A DNA stretch of 6,717 nucleotides from JAWXBG01 sp034439875 (GTDB taxonomy: Bacteria > Bacteroidota > Bacteroidia > Flavobacteriales_D > Sanyastnellaceae). Of the stretch, positions 1 through 6,456 are shown in pieces. The DNA lies in contig JAWXBG010000204.1 in assembly GCA_034439875.1 (NCBI GenBank), positions 1-6,717 of the forward strand, given 5' to 3'. The position numbers and the translations under genes were made by a program. Each line of letters starts with the position of its first letter. Position 1 is the first letter of the stretch. A model generated the notes under the pieces. It had not been told where the DNA came from. It saw only the letters and a list, made by a program, of their open reading frames with translations, and ran no database searches.

Positions 1-90
1 GGGAATTAGTGAATTGGTGAATGTGGGAATGAGGGAATTAGTGATTTGGTGAATGTGGGAATGTTGGAATGAGGGAATGTGTGTATGTGA
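1..90. repeat. Degenerate 32-bp tandem repeat downstream of the peroxidase gene
   Basis: Two adjacent 32-bp units (1-32 and 33-64) differ at only two positions (a/t at position 12 of the unit and the last base). A decayed third unit runs to about 90. Each unit is built from smaller GGAATGA, GTGAATT and GGTGAATG words, so the array has an internal period of roughly 8-10 bp. It lies just beyond the 3' end of the minus-strand peroxidase gene and probably continues outside the left edge. The strand is G-rich with almost no C. I recall similar GTGAATT-type simple arrays between genes in other Bacteroidota, but could not check this. No function is evident, and no rho-independent terminator is seen here. 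Confidence 0.8.
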
Positions 91-97
91 GGATTTA

Positions 98-1267
98 CTA
101 TTCGATAACAAATGGATCGGAATAGCGCTGGTCGACCAAAAATGGATGATCTGTCAAGGTTTTTAAGAATGCGAGAAGTGCTTTTTTCTCCACTTCGGTC
201 ATGTGCATGCGCATAGGCTGACGGCCGTGTGGATCGAGATCATCGGGACCAGAAATTTCTTCAGGTAAATTAAAAAATCCTCCGTCATCATGTTTGCGAA
301 GCATCGACGACAATTGTGGATGTGGTTTGATACCACTGTTGTAAAACTCTATTACTTCTTCAAGTGTCGCAATACTACCATCGTGCATAAACGGACCGGA
401 AACTTCACAATTCCGGAGTGTAGGTACTTTAAACCAACCATCTCTCGTTGTGTTGTTGAAACCCACAAAACCAGGCACACCATTGTCGGTATAGTCCATT
501 TGAAGACCAATGTTTTCTGCATTTGCAAGTCCATTCAATTCACTTCCTCCGTGACAACCAGAACAAGGGAACTTTTGAAAAAACAACTGTCGTCCCAATT
601 CTTCCTCCGCATTGAAATTCGAAAATGCAGTTACCCTGCCAATATCAAACGCGGTGTTTATGGACACTACCGAACGAATAAACTGATCGAGCGATTCGGA
701 TATTCTCGATACGGTCACTTCATCATCGCCATAAGCATTCTCAAAAAGTACATTATAGTAAGACAATGCTTCGATCTTCTCAACCATATATTCCTGCGAC
801 TCGATGCCCATTTCAAAATGATTGGCGATCGGTTGCAAAACCATTTCACTCAAAGAAGATTCTCGAAGATCCCAGAAAAAACCAACTTGAGCGCCTGCAT
901 TCACAATAGAAGGCGTATTTCTCCCCGACTGTGCGTTGTGAAAACCGGGACTTGATGCTCCAATGTCAGAAAAAGCCTTGTGTTGTTTGTGACAAGTACC
1001 GCAACTTACTCGGTTGTTGAGCGAAAGTTGTGTCTCATAAAATAGCACTCGTCCCAGTGTAGCCTTTTGGTTGTCGATATTCACACCTCCGAATGGATCA
1101 AAGTCAGGCACATTGGGAAGTGAGTCATACTTATACACTTCTTCAGGTAAAATAGGTACTCGATTTCCTTCCAAAAATTCTATGTCCTTTTGACAAGCAT
1201 TAAAAAAAAGTACAATACCGAATAGTGTCGGAAATAAACTCAGATAAGTAAACTTGACCTCTTTCAT
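98..1267 (-). CDS. Di-heme cytochrome c peroxidase / MauG-family lipoprotein
   Basis: This 389-residue protein belongs to the bacterial di-heme cytochrome c peroxidase (CCP/MauG) family. Classical members reduce hydrogen peroxide to water in the periplasm; MauG-like members oxidise protein or small-molecule substrates. Two heme c motifs are visible: CGTCH at 89-93 and CSGCH at 235-239. Family landmarks follow in order: LGRVLFYE (71-78), RNTPSIVNAG (116-125), FWDLR (131-135), a PIANHFEMG segment (146-154), KVPTLRN (280-286) and GPFMHDGS (291-298), the last near the axial ligand of the C-terminal heme. The N-terminus is hydrophobic and ends in FNAC with Cys25, which fits a lipoprotein signal and membrane anchoring. 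The ATG at 1265-1267 follows an AGAGGAA Shine-Dalgarno-like sequence. The stop codon of the upstream barrel gene lies 10 nt away, so the two are very likely co-transcribed. The length is normal. The family call is firm; peroxidase versus another oxidation is not decided by sequence. Confidence 0.95.
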   Translation of the reverse strand: MKEVKFTYLSLFPTLFGIVLFFNACQKDIEFLEGNRVPILPEEVYKYDSLPNVPDFDPFGGVNIDNQKATLGRVLFYETQLSLNNRVSCGTCHKQHKAFSDIGASSPGFHNAQSGRNTPSIVNAGAQVGFFWDLRESSLSEMVLQPIANHFEMGIESQEYMVEKIEALSYYNVLFENAYGDDEVTVSRISESLDQFIRSVVSINTAFDIGRVTAFSNFNAEEELGRQLFFQKFPCSGCHGGSELNGLANAENIGLQMDYTDNGVPGFVGFNNTTRDGWFKVPTLRNCEVSGPFMHDGSIATLEEVIEFYNSGIKPHPQLSSMLRKHDDGGFFNLPEEISGPDDLDPHGRQPMRMHMTEVEKKALLAFLKTLTDHPFLVDQRYSDPFVIE

Positions 1268-1277
1268 TGTTCCTCTA

Positions 1278-1937
1278 TTAAAACCGCATGATTAAATACA
1301 AAGCAGCAGGAGGTCGGAGAAAAAATCGATTTCCCTCTACATCTTTCTGCGAATCGAAGTCGGGGAAATTGGTACTGGTAACAGTCTCCGAAATTTTGTC
1401 TGATAAATAGAGAAGCTGCATTTCAGTAGCAACACTCATTCTTGGAGTAATATGAAATTGAGGGAATAGGAAAAGTCCCAATCCAGATGAAGAAAAGGAT
1501 TCTTCTGTTGTGTTTTCAATTTCATTGCCATCAACATCTTCAATCGTTGTATTAAAAGAATGATTTCTATTGGACAGCACGAAATCCGCGCCATACTTCA
1601 ACGACCACTTGTTTCCAATAGCGGTGCGAAAGGCCAAACCAATGCGTAAATCTGTACTCGATGTGTCATTGTCGAATCCTGTATTGCCGTTGAAAGCACT
1701 TGGCAATTCCGTTGAAGATTTTTGGTAAAACCCGAGGCCCACGCGGATACCCACTTTCCCAAATCCAGCCTCCATGTGCAATACATAAGGACTCATCCAC
1801 TCGTTGTTTCGAACAGCGTTATCACCAATTCGGAGCAATTGGAAGGAGTTCACTCCTATATCAAAATAGGACGAATCGCTTTGAGCAAAAAGAGAAGTCA
1901 GAGGACTGAGAAGAAAAAGGAAGAAGAGCTTTTTCAT
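1278..1937 (-). CDS. Outer-membrane beta-barrel protein
   Basis: This 219-residue protein has a clear Sec signal peptide: MKK, a hydrophobic core FFLFLLSPLTSL, then a cleavage-like FAQS around residue 19. The rest shows alternating polar/hydrophobic strands typical of a small outer-membrane barrel, such as VGIRVGLGFY, DLRIGLAFRT, WSLKYGADFV, LGLFLFPQFH and MSVATEMQLLYLS. It ends in Phe (LIMRF), a usual terminal residue for outer-membrane barrels. An acidic loop (DVDGNEIENTTEES) lies between putative strands. The number of strands and the size suggest an 8-stranded type, but I recognise no specific family. It is the first gene of an operon with the peroxidase lipoprotein. It may provide an envelope partner or simply be a scaffold or porin-like protein; this is inference. 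The ATG at 1935-1937 has no Shine-Dalgarno, as is common in Bacteroidota; the A/T-rich leader ATTTGTAACA precedes it. Confidence 0.8.
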   Translation of the reverse strand: MKKLFFLFLLSPLTSLFAQSDSSYFDIGVNSFQLLRIGDNAVRNNEWMSPYVLHMEAGFGKVGIRVGLGFYQKSSTELPSAFNGNTGFDNDTSSTDLRIGLAFRTAIGNKWSLKYGADFVLSNRNHSFNTTIEDVDGNEIENTTEESFSSSGLGLFLFPQFHITPRMSVATEMQLLYLSDKISETVTSTNFPDFDSQKDVEGNRFFLRPPAALYLIMRF

Positions 1938-1971
1938 TGTTACAAATTACAGTTGCTAGCAAATACAAACA

Positions 1972-1979
1972 CAAAGATA
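1972..1979 (-). promoter_or_regulatory. Bacteroidota-type -7 box for the barrel/peroxidase operon
   Basis: Read on the minus strand this is TATCTTTG, an exact match to the Bacteroidota housekeeping -7 consensus TAnnTTTG. It lies about 35 nt upstream of the ATG of the barrel gene, which would give a 5' leader of roughly 28 nt. The expected -33 TTTG element is weak: the best candidate at the right distance is GTTTTAC at about 1997-2003. It is the only good promoter-like match seen directly before the operon. Confidence 0.55.
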
Positions 1980-2564
1980 CGATTTTGAAATTTGTAAAAC
2001 TCCTTGAAACTTGTAGCCATCTATAATTATGGTCCCTCATTTCAAGAAATCAACTTCTCATCTATTAAAATTTATTGTTGCTTGCGAATAGGTTTTGACA
2101 AACACCCTGATCCTTTAATACTCAAAACCAATGAATTAAACCTATTCCCGTGAAAATCACCCCCCCTCTCGACCCGTTATTTCACCCCCTATTTTTCGGG
2201 TAAACCACTCTTGTTTCATGCCTTTCGAAAGGTTTAGGTTTGGGCCACTTATCAATTGAAAAACGCCTTAAGGGAACCCAACAGGTTTATCCGTGGAACG
2301 CGTGGTGGAGATTGTATCAATTGCGATTACTTGTCACTTCTATGAGCCCTTGTAGCAGCTCCTCTCACGTGAACCACGCATTATTAGCCCGTTCAAAATC
2401 TTCAAAGATTTCCATAAACAAACGAAAAATGGGAAACAACATACGATTCCTACTTCTAGTTATTTCACCCAACAGGCGTGCAAGAGAACCGGGCCATTGA
2501 CTTGAAATGCAGTTGGAGTAATTTCCTTTTCCGTGTAATATTTTGTGCCTAGGGTTTATTCGGT
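1980..2564. other. Non-coding region between divergent genes
   Basis: No convincing gene is present; the open frames here are short and have no recognisable protein character. Visible structure: a perfect 10-bp inverted repeat GAATAGGTTT (2086-2095) / AAACCTATTC (2138-2147); an overlapping 8-bp inverted repeat GGTTTTGA (2091-2098) / TCAAAACC (2122-2129), so the two hairpins compete for the same bases; a C7 run at 2160-2166; ACCCG/CGGGT arms at 2172-2176 and 2197-2201; and a 7-2-7 palindrome AAATCTTCAAAGATTT at 2396-2411. The region may be decayed DNA or hold regulatory elements of the flanking genes. Confidence 0.6.
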
Positions 2565-2598
2565 TTTGTTTGTTTCCAATAACCAATCGATAAGTTCG
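2565..2598 (+). promoter_or_regulatory. Candidate promoter of the decayed secreted-protein gene
   Basis: Two overlapping-type TTTG words at 2565-2568 and 2569-2572 are followed, after 18 nt from the second, by TAAGTTCG at 2591-2598. The latter is one mismatch from the TAnnTTTG -7 consensus. Spacing suits a Bacteroidota -33/-7 promoter, and the predicted start of transcription (about 2604) lies just before the start codon of the broken gene at 2619. It is a pattern match only. Confidence 0.4.
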
Positions 2599-2618
2599 CT
2601 ATTTATCAAACACTGAAA

Positions 2619-3630
2619 TTGTTCAAAGTCGTAATCACAATAACACCAATCCTGTTGCTGCAGGGTTGGTGTTTTGCTCAAAATTGGTTAGCGGTTGGCC
2701 CAGGGATAGGCTGTGGGAATACTGATTACCTATGGGATATAAATAGAAGTGAAGACGATTCCCTGTTGTTGATAGCCGGAGCCATATGGTCGGATGGAAA
2801 TTGTGATTCAGCAAGAGTTTTTTTGACGTGGGATGGTCACCAATTTGATGCTCCTGGTGGTTATACTGTGGAAGTTCAAGGAATTATTGCCTTTGAATAT
2901 CAATCACAGCTCTATTCAAGTGGTCCTATGGTTGGTAAGTAGAATGGTGATTTTAATTTACTTGTGAACTCACAGTGGCAAGATGTTAGGTGGCTTTGAA
3001 GGAAGCGCCAACGACTATCTTATTAGGGACGGACTTCTGTACTTGGCCGGAGCATACATCGGTGCAGCAAACGGACTAGTGTGCACGTTCGATGGAGACG
3101 TGTTACAGGATTATTATACAGGACTGCCAAATTCAGAGATAGCCATGAGCCTTGCATTTTATGAGGACACATTACATGTATGTGGGGGGGGTGGTAGTGA
3201 GGTGGGTGAAGAAACCAATGGTGGTTATGCAAAATGTTGTAAAATCGTCAACGGACAGTTACAAAAAGTCGCACAAGGTTTTCCAACTGGTGGCTTTGCA
3301 TGGAGTGTGAAATGGTTTCAAAATAAGTTGTTCATTAATGGACATCTCAGACTATTGTACAGTGATATTCATCATCGCTTATACTATTATAAAAATGGCG
3401 CACTTCACATTATCCCAGAATCCGCATTGGAAATCTATTGCAGCGCTAAGCCCCCGTGTTATCAACCACTTTCTAGATTTTTACTCTTGATGTATGGGTA
3501 TACTCCATCAAATAATCCCGCATTGCGCATTGGAAGTGTCTTGATGTTAATGCGCTGCGGGATTCTCGAATCTACACGATGGAACAAAGTAATAGATCGG
3601 CCTATGAATTCCGATATCTCCATCGCGTGA
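2619..3630 (+). pseudogene. Broken gene for a secreted beta-propeller-like (WD/kelch-like) protein
   Basis: Two open pieces in different frames (2619-2942 and 2983-3630) read as one protein. The first starts at a TTG (2619) and encodes a signal peptide ending near CFAQN, then NWLAVGPGIGCGN and repeats of the type 'FLTWDGHQFDAPGG'. It stops at TAG (2940-2942), where a Trp codon (KWNG) is expected. The same frame continues NGDFNLLVNSQWQDV after the stop, and a single extra base near 2985 then moves the reading into the second frame (GGFEGSANDYLIRDGLLYLAGAY...). Motifs such as LYLAGAY, LHVCGGG and KLFINGHL, spaced along the chain, resemble the repeats of Bacteroidota secreted proteins that usually end in a type IX sorting domain. 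No such domain is found. From about 3414 the frame runs into repeat family A, so residues after roughly HIIPE are not original. The TTG start may be a mutated ATG. A G8 run at 3184-3191 does not alter the frame. Function unknown. Confidence 0.75.
3414..3455 (-). repeat. Repeat family A, half copy inside the end of the broken gene
   Basis: These 42 bases (CCCAGAATCCGCATTGG... to ...GCGCTAAGCCCCC) match the reverse complement of 6010-6050 with one mismatch and one single-base gap. Similarity continues weakly beyond: TGTTATCAACCACTTTC (3457-3473) against TGATATCAAGCAATTC in the other copy. The second arm of the palindrome seen at 5963-5983 is not recognisable here. The insertion point coincides with the loss of protein-like character in the 2983-3630 frame, which suggests that this repeat or a linked rearrangement truncated the gene. 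Confidence 0.8.
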
Positions 3631-3786
3631 TTCGGGTTCATTTCATACGAGTAGAAACAGTTGAGGGAACTATGGTTAATCGGTTTATCAAAGAATAAAG
3701 GAGAACATAGAATCAATATTTTGTTATTCCTGAAGTTCAACGTGAGAATTATCAGCGTATGACTCTCATGGTATTCTAAAGCCCGC
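3456..3786. other. Non-coding stretch between repeats
   Basis: No gene is supported here; the open frame that crosses 3456-3630 is the non-homologous tail of the broken gene. It contains a strong imperfect hairpin: AATCCCGCATTGCGCATT (3514-3531) against AATGCGCTGCGGGATT (3549-3564), nearly complementary with a 17-nt loop. This is followed by the palindrome GATTCTCGAATC at 3561-3572. The internal TTGGAAGT and TTGAT words resemble family A (TGGAAGT, TTGAT), so this may be an eroded relative of that repeat. The rest (3573-3786) shows nothing clear. Confidence 0.5.
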
Positions 3787-3945
3787 GTGAGGGACAGTAG
3801 TGTAAAGCCTTATATCCATTCTGCTTATAAAATAGTTTGGACTAATTAAAAAGCAGAATTGGTATAAGCTTGAAGCGATGGCCCGACCCCGCAATACTAA
3901 AATGCCTGAGGAATACAAAAGGATTCAAAGCGGGGACACGCCCCA
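3787..3945 (+). repeat. Repeat family B, two-hairpin structured element, copy 1
   Basis: Conserved blocks in order: GTGAGGGA (3787-3794), AGTAGTGTAAAGCC (3796-3809), a hairpin, CTTGAAGCGATGGCCCGACCCCGC (3869-3892), a second hairpin, and GCGGGGACACGCCCC (3930-3944). Hairpin 1 pairs 3809-3826 with 3851-3868 (16 of 18 positions complementary, loop 24 nt). Hairpin 2 pairs CCCCGC (3887-3892) with GCGGGG (3930-3935). The same architecture recurs in reverse at 5812-5942, where the hairpin sequences differ but still pair, so base pairing rather than sequence is kept. I recall closely similar intergenic elements in other Bacteroidota genomes, but know no established name and could not check. It could be a structured RNA, a REP-like element or a mobile relic. 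It ends 76 nt before the amidohydrolase start. Confidence 0.75.
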
Positions 3946-4021
3946 TACGAATGGTATAACAATTAACTGTTCGATATAGACCCATTGCCATTTTATCCTT
4001 AGCATTGTGTATTCAAAAAAT

Positions 4022-5779
4022 ATGGAAAGCGAAACAAAATCAAAAGCACCAATTGTCAATTGTCATACCCATGTGTTCACGGGTGATCATGTACCTCCAT
4101 TTTTAGCCAAAACTTTCTTACCCTGGCCATTGTACTATCTCTTTCCAATGACCGCATTAGTCGGCTTTTTGCGTTGGTATGATCAAACCTTTGGCAAATG
4201 GAAGTATCAATATTGGTTTAAGAGATTTGTTCAGATTAGGTATAAAGTTAAAATGTTCTTTAAACGATACTTCCTGTTTCATCTCGTTTCTCTCCTTGTC
4301 GGCTTATTGCTAACACTACAAGTGTTCTTCTTTCTATACGAATTGATACTCATGAACGCAGGCAGCACCAGTGCATCTGCGGCCAATGCCATCGAAAAAT
4401 CAGAAGTTTTTTTTGAAAGAAATTACCTCCTGTTTCCTGCGCCGGGTGTGTGGCTCAATGTGCTTTTCACCATTCTGCTTATGTTATTTTTTCCAAGTGG
4501 TCGCAACCTTATACTTTTCATTTTTAAAGGCATTTTTTCCTTTCTAAAAGCGCTTCCCGGAAAAGATAGTACCGCTTTGATAAAAAGGTATTTGTTGATA
4601 GGTCAAGTATCTAAACTCAAATATCAACACAATATATTCTCCACTCTGGCAACTCAATATCCGGAAGGCTCAAAGTTCATCGTTTTGCCAATGGACATGG
4701 AATATATGGGCGCCGGAAATGTTCCCGTTTCGTATTACACACAGATGGCAGATCTCGCCCGTATAAAGTCAAGCAAGATTTTTAAGGACATCATCCTGCC
4801 CTTTGTTTTCGTCGATCCTCGTCGCATTCAGTGCGACCCACAGTACTTCGACATGAAGGTTCATGGACCAGATTCGTTCACTGTAGACCACAAGTGTTTT
4901 GTCAAAAAGTATATTGAAGGTCATCAATTCAGCGGATTCAAAATATATCCTGCACTTGGCTACTACCCTTTTGAAGCGCCACTTTTGAAGTTGTGGAAAT
5001 ATGCAGTCGACAATGATATACCGATCACTACCCACTGCATTCGTGGAACCATATTTTACCGGGGATCAAAAATAAAAGAATGGGATACACATCCCATATT
5101 TGAGCAAGTTTACGAAAGCAATCGCTATGAATCTTTGCTTTTACCCGAAACGAAAAACAAAGATTTCTGCAACAATTTCACCCATCCTCTCAACTATTTA
5201 GTGCTGCTCGAAGAAAAATTGTTACGTAAGTTGGTGGGAAAATCTGATGCGGACATCAAACTACTCTATGGGTATACCAATGATTCTACCCCTCTGTTGC
5301 ACAATCTAAGCAAACTCAAAATTTGTTTTGCACATTTTGGTGGCGACGATGAATGGACCAAATATTTGGAGGCAGAAAAAAACGATCACTCAACACAGTT
5401 GCGCAAGCGACCCAATCGCGGTATCGAATTTCTCACGCATCCCAACGGCAGCCCATCGCCGGGTAAATTGGAACAAATTTGGAAAACAGTGGATTGGTAT
5501 TCTATTATATGCAGCATGATCTTGCAATACGAAAATGTGTACGCGGACATCAGTTACATATTGCAAAATCAAAGCATCACACCCTTACTCAAGCAAACGC
5601 TTCATTCGGAGGGCCTTCAAAAGAAAGTGCTCTATGGTACCGATTATTACGTAGTGCGCAATCACAAAAGCGATCAACAGATGCTGCACGAATTAATGGC
5701 AGGTCTCTCTTCATTCGAATTTGATATGATCGCCAGAGAAAATCCAGGAAAATTCTTAAGCAATTCTTGTTTCCTTTGA
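4022..5779 (+). CDS. Amidohydrolase-2 family metal-dependent hydrolase with an inserted membrane hairpin
   Basis: A 585-residue protein of the amidohydrolase superfamily (amidohydrolase-2 / ACMSD-like TIM barrel). Visible active-site residues, numbered from the ATG at 4022: metal-binding His15-x-His17 in VNCHTHVF; FKIYPA (306-311, Lys307); TTHC (336-339, His338); FAHFGG (436-441, His438); and YGTDYY (538-543, Asp541). It ends with ENPGKFL, like the usual C-terminal 'NxxxxF' helix. Unusually, residues about 50-180 sit between the HxH strand and the rest of the barrel and hold long hydrophobic segments at about 84-111 and 142-175, so the enzyme is probably membrane-bound. Normal family members have about 300-400 residues. 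A GTG 15 nt upstream (4007) would add five residues; the ATG is preferred because GTG starts are rare here and an A-rich run precedes the ATG. The substrate is unknown (hydrolase or decarboxylase). No operon partner; no clear promoter seen. Confidence 0.85.
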   Translation: MESETKSKAPIVNCHTHVFTGDHVPPFLAKTFLPWPLYYLFPMTALVGFLRWYDQTFGKWKYQYWFKRFVQIRYKVKMFFKRYFLFHLVSLLVGLLLTLQVFFFLYELILMNAGSTSASAANAIEKSEVFFERNYLLFPAPGVWLNVLFTILLMLFFPSGRNLILFIFKGIFSFLKALPGKDSTALIKRYLLIGQVSKLKYQHNIFSTLATQYPEGSKFIVLPMDMEYMGAGNVPVSYYTQMADLARIKSSKIFKDIILPFVFVDPRRIQCDPQYFDMKVHGPDSFTVDHKCFVKKYIEGHQFSGFKIYPALGYYPFEAPLLKLWKYAVDNDIPITTHCIRGTIFYRGSKIKEWDTHPIFEQVYESNRYESLLLPETKNKDFCNNFTHPLNYLVLLEEKLLRKLVGKSDADIKLLYGYTNDSTPLLHNLSKLKICFAHFGGDDEWTKYLEAEKNDHSTQLRKRPNRGIEFLTHPNGSPSPGKLEQIWKTVDWYSIICSMILQYENVYADISYILQNQSITPLLKQTLHSEGLQKKVLYGTDYYVVRNHKSDQQMLHELMAGLSSFEFDMIARENPGKFLSNSCFL

Positions 5780-5811
5780 TCACATATGCGTTTTAACCTT
5801 TCGTGTTTTTT

Positions 5812-5942
5812 TGGCCGTGCCCCCGCCAACAAGATTCAGAATTTAAAAAGAAACACGTGGCGGGGTCGGGCTCTTGCTGCAAGCCTCGGTCCCACGCACT
5901 GCGTGACTGTGGGACCTCGGGCTTTCCGCGACGATCCCTCAC
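5812..5942 (-). repeat. Repeat family B, copy 2 (inverted)
   Basis: Read on the minus strand from 5942: GTGAGGGA, TCGTCGCGGAAAGCCCG, hairpin 1, GCTTGCAGCAAGAGCCCGACCCCGC, hairpin 2, GGCGGGGGCACGGCC. In hairpin 1, GGTCCCAC (5888-5895) pairs perfectly with GTGGGACC (5909-5916) around a 13-nt loop; the stem can extend through CCTC/CGGG with internal mismatches. In hairpin 2, CCCCGCCA on the minus strand (about 5858-5867) pairs with TGGCGGGG (about 5820-5828). It matches copy 1 in single-stranded blocks but has different stem sequences. It lies 3' of the plus-strand amidohydrolase but, by orientation, downstream of the minus-strand feo genes. A T7 run borders it at 5806-5812. A long open frame across it is not a gene. 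Confidence 0.75.
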
Positions 5943-5962
5943 AGAGGTTATACGTTCAATTC

Positions 5963-6052
5963 AACCCAGAATCCGCACTGGAAGTCGCGATGAATTGCTT
6001 GATATCAAAGGGGGTTAGCGCTGCAATAGATTTCCAATGCGGCTTCTGGGTT
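5963..6052. repeat. Repeat family A, full palindromic copy
   Basis: Two 21-nt arms, 5963-5983 (AACCCAGAATCCGCACTGG...) and 6032-6052, are reverse complements at 19 of 21 positions, separated by 48 nt. The right half (6010-6050) is the near-perfect inverted match of 3414-3455. Copy number in the window and the arm-loop-arm design point to a REP/MITE-like element or the ends of a transposon. No transposase is seen in the window. The right arm runs straight into the next repeat end through a GGGTTTAACCC junction. Confidence 0.8.
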
Positions 6053-6095
6053 TAACCCGGATTTTGCACTTGGGATTGTTGTGAAGAGCTGAAAG
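6048..6095 (+). repeat. Repeat family A end, left end of a 456-bp inverted-repeat unit
   Basis: It begins with GGGTTTAACCC (6048-6058), which it shares with the preceding copy, then GGATTTTGCAC and ends with GCTGAAAG. The first 21 bases match the reverse complement of 6457-6503 at 19 positions, the middle is diverged, and the last eight (GCTGAAAG) match exactly. The two ends thus bound 6048-6503 as a possible miniature element. Confidence 0.65.
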
Positions 6096-6345
6096 GCAAA
6101 AAGGACGGGAGTTCTCGGAACATTTTTATCCCGCTTTAACGGGTCGGATTAGATTATGCAACAAATGCCATGGATCTTGAATCCTTCACGTGCCCATGGC
6201 ACAGCCTCGCACTCACTCTCATTCTCACTCTGTGTCCCTCGGACTTTCGCCCCTATCTGATGTCCATAAGCAAGAACTGGCAAATGCCGAAAGAGTAATT
6301 GTTATAATCCAATAGAGTAAAACGAAAATGGACTATTCCAGATTC
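6096..6345. other. Non-coding interior between inverted repeat ends
   Basis: No gene is supported. Seen: a CCCG/CGGG hairpin at about 6131-6144 (ATCCCGCTTTAACGGG), a near-palindrome GTGCCCATGGCAC around 6190-6202 with a related TGCCATGG at about 6168-6175, and a pyrimidine-rich ACTCAC/TCTCAT/TCTCAC stretch at about 6208-6231. Nothing here resembles a transposase remnant that I can recognise. Confidence 0.5.
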
Positions 6346-6405
6346 CAAAACGTTATTTCAAAACGTTATTTCAAAACGTTATACCAAAACGTTATACCAA
6401 AACAG
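6346..6405. repeat. 13-bp tandem repeat with AACGTT palindromes
   Basis: Four contiguous 13-bp units: CAAAACGTTATTT twice (6346-6358, 6359-6371) and CAAAACGTTATAC twice (6372-6384, 6385-6397), then a partial unit CAAAACAG. Each unit contains the self-complementary AACGTT, so sites fall at 13-bp intervals, slightly over one helical turn. It could be a simple expansion or a cluster of binding sites; it is too short and has no spacers for a CRISPR array. Confidence 0.85.
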
Positions 6406-6456
6406 TTTTGATCATACATTGAAAATAAACATCGAGAAAGCGCTCGTGATTAAATA

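Noticed and set aside
290..955. A 221-codon plus-strand open frame
   Set aside because: It is antisense to the peroxidase gene, whose heme motifs are unmistakable; the translated product has no family character.
2240..2500. Plus-strand 86-codon frame in the intergenic region
   Set aside because: No signal, motif or plausible composition; overlaps the equally unconvincing minus-strand frame.
2365..2586. Minus-strand 73-codon frame ending in EIFEDFERANNAWFT, considered as a remnant of a retroelement or group II intron 3' region
   Set aside because: No reverse transcriptase motif, no domain V-like hairpin and no continuation in other frames could be recognised; the resemblance is too slight to call.
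3184..3191. G8 run as a phase-variation or frameshift site
   Set aside because: Protein-like sequence is continuous in the same frame on both sides, and the gene is already broken elsewhere.
4007..4021. GTG start for the amidohydrolase
   Set aside because: It would add only MYSKN; an ATG five codons later with an A-rich leader is more usual for Bacteroidota, though the GTG cannot be excluded.
5786..6055. An 89-codon plus-strand frame after the amidohydrolase
   Set aside because: It runs across repeat B copy 2 and repeat A; the apparent protein is a by-product of the repeats.
6346..6405. Possible CRISPR array
   Set aside because: Units are 13 bp, contiguous and without spacers; no cas genes in the window.
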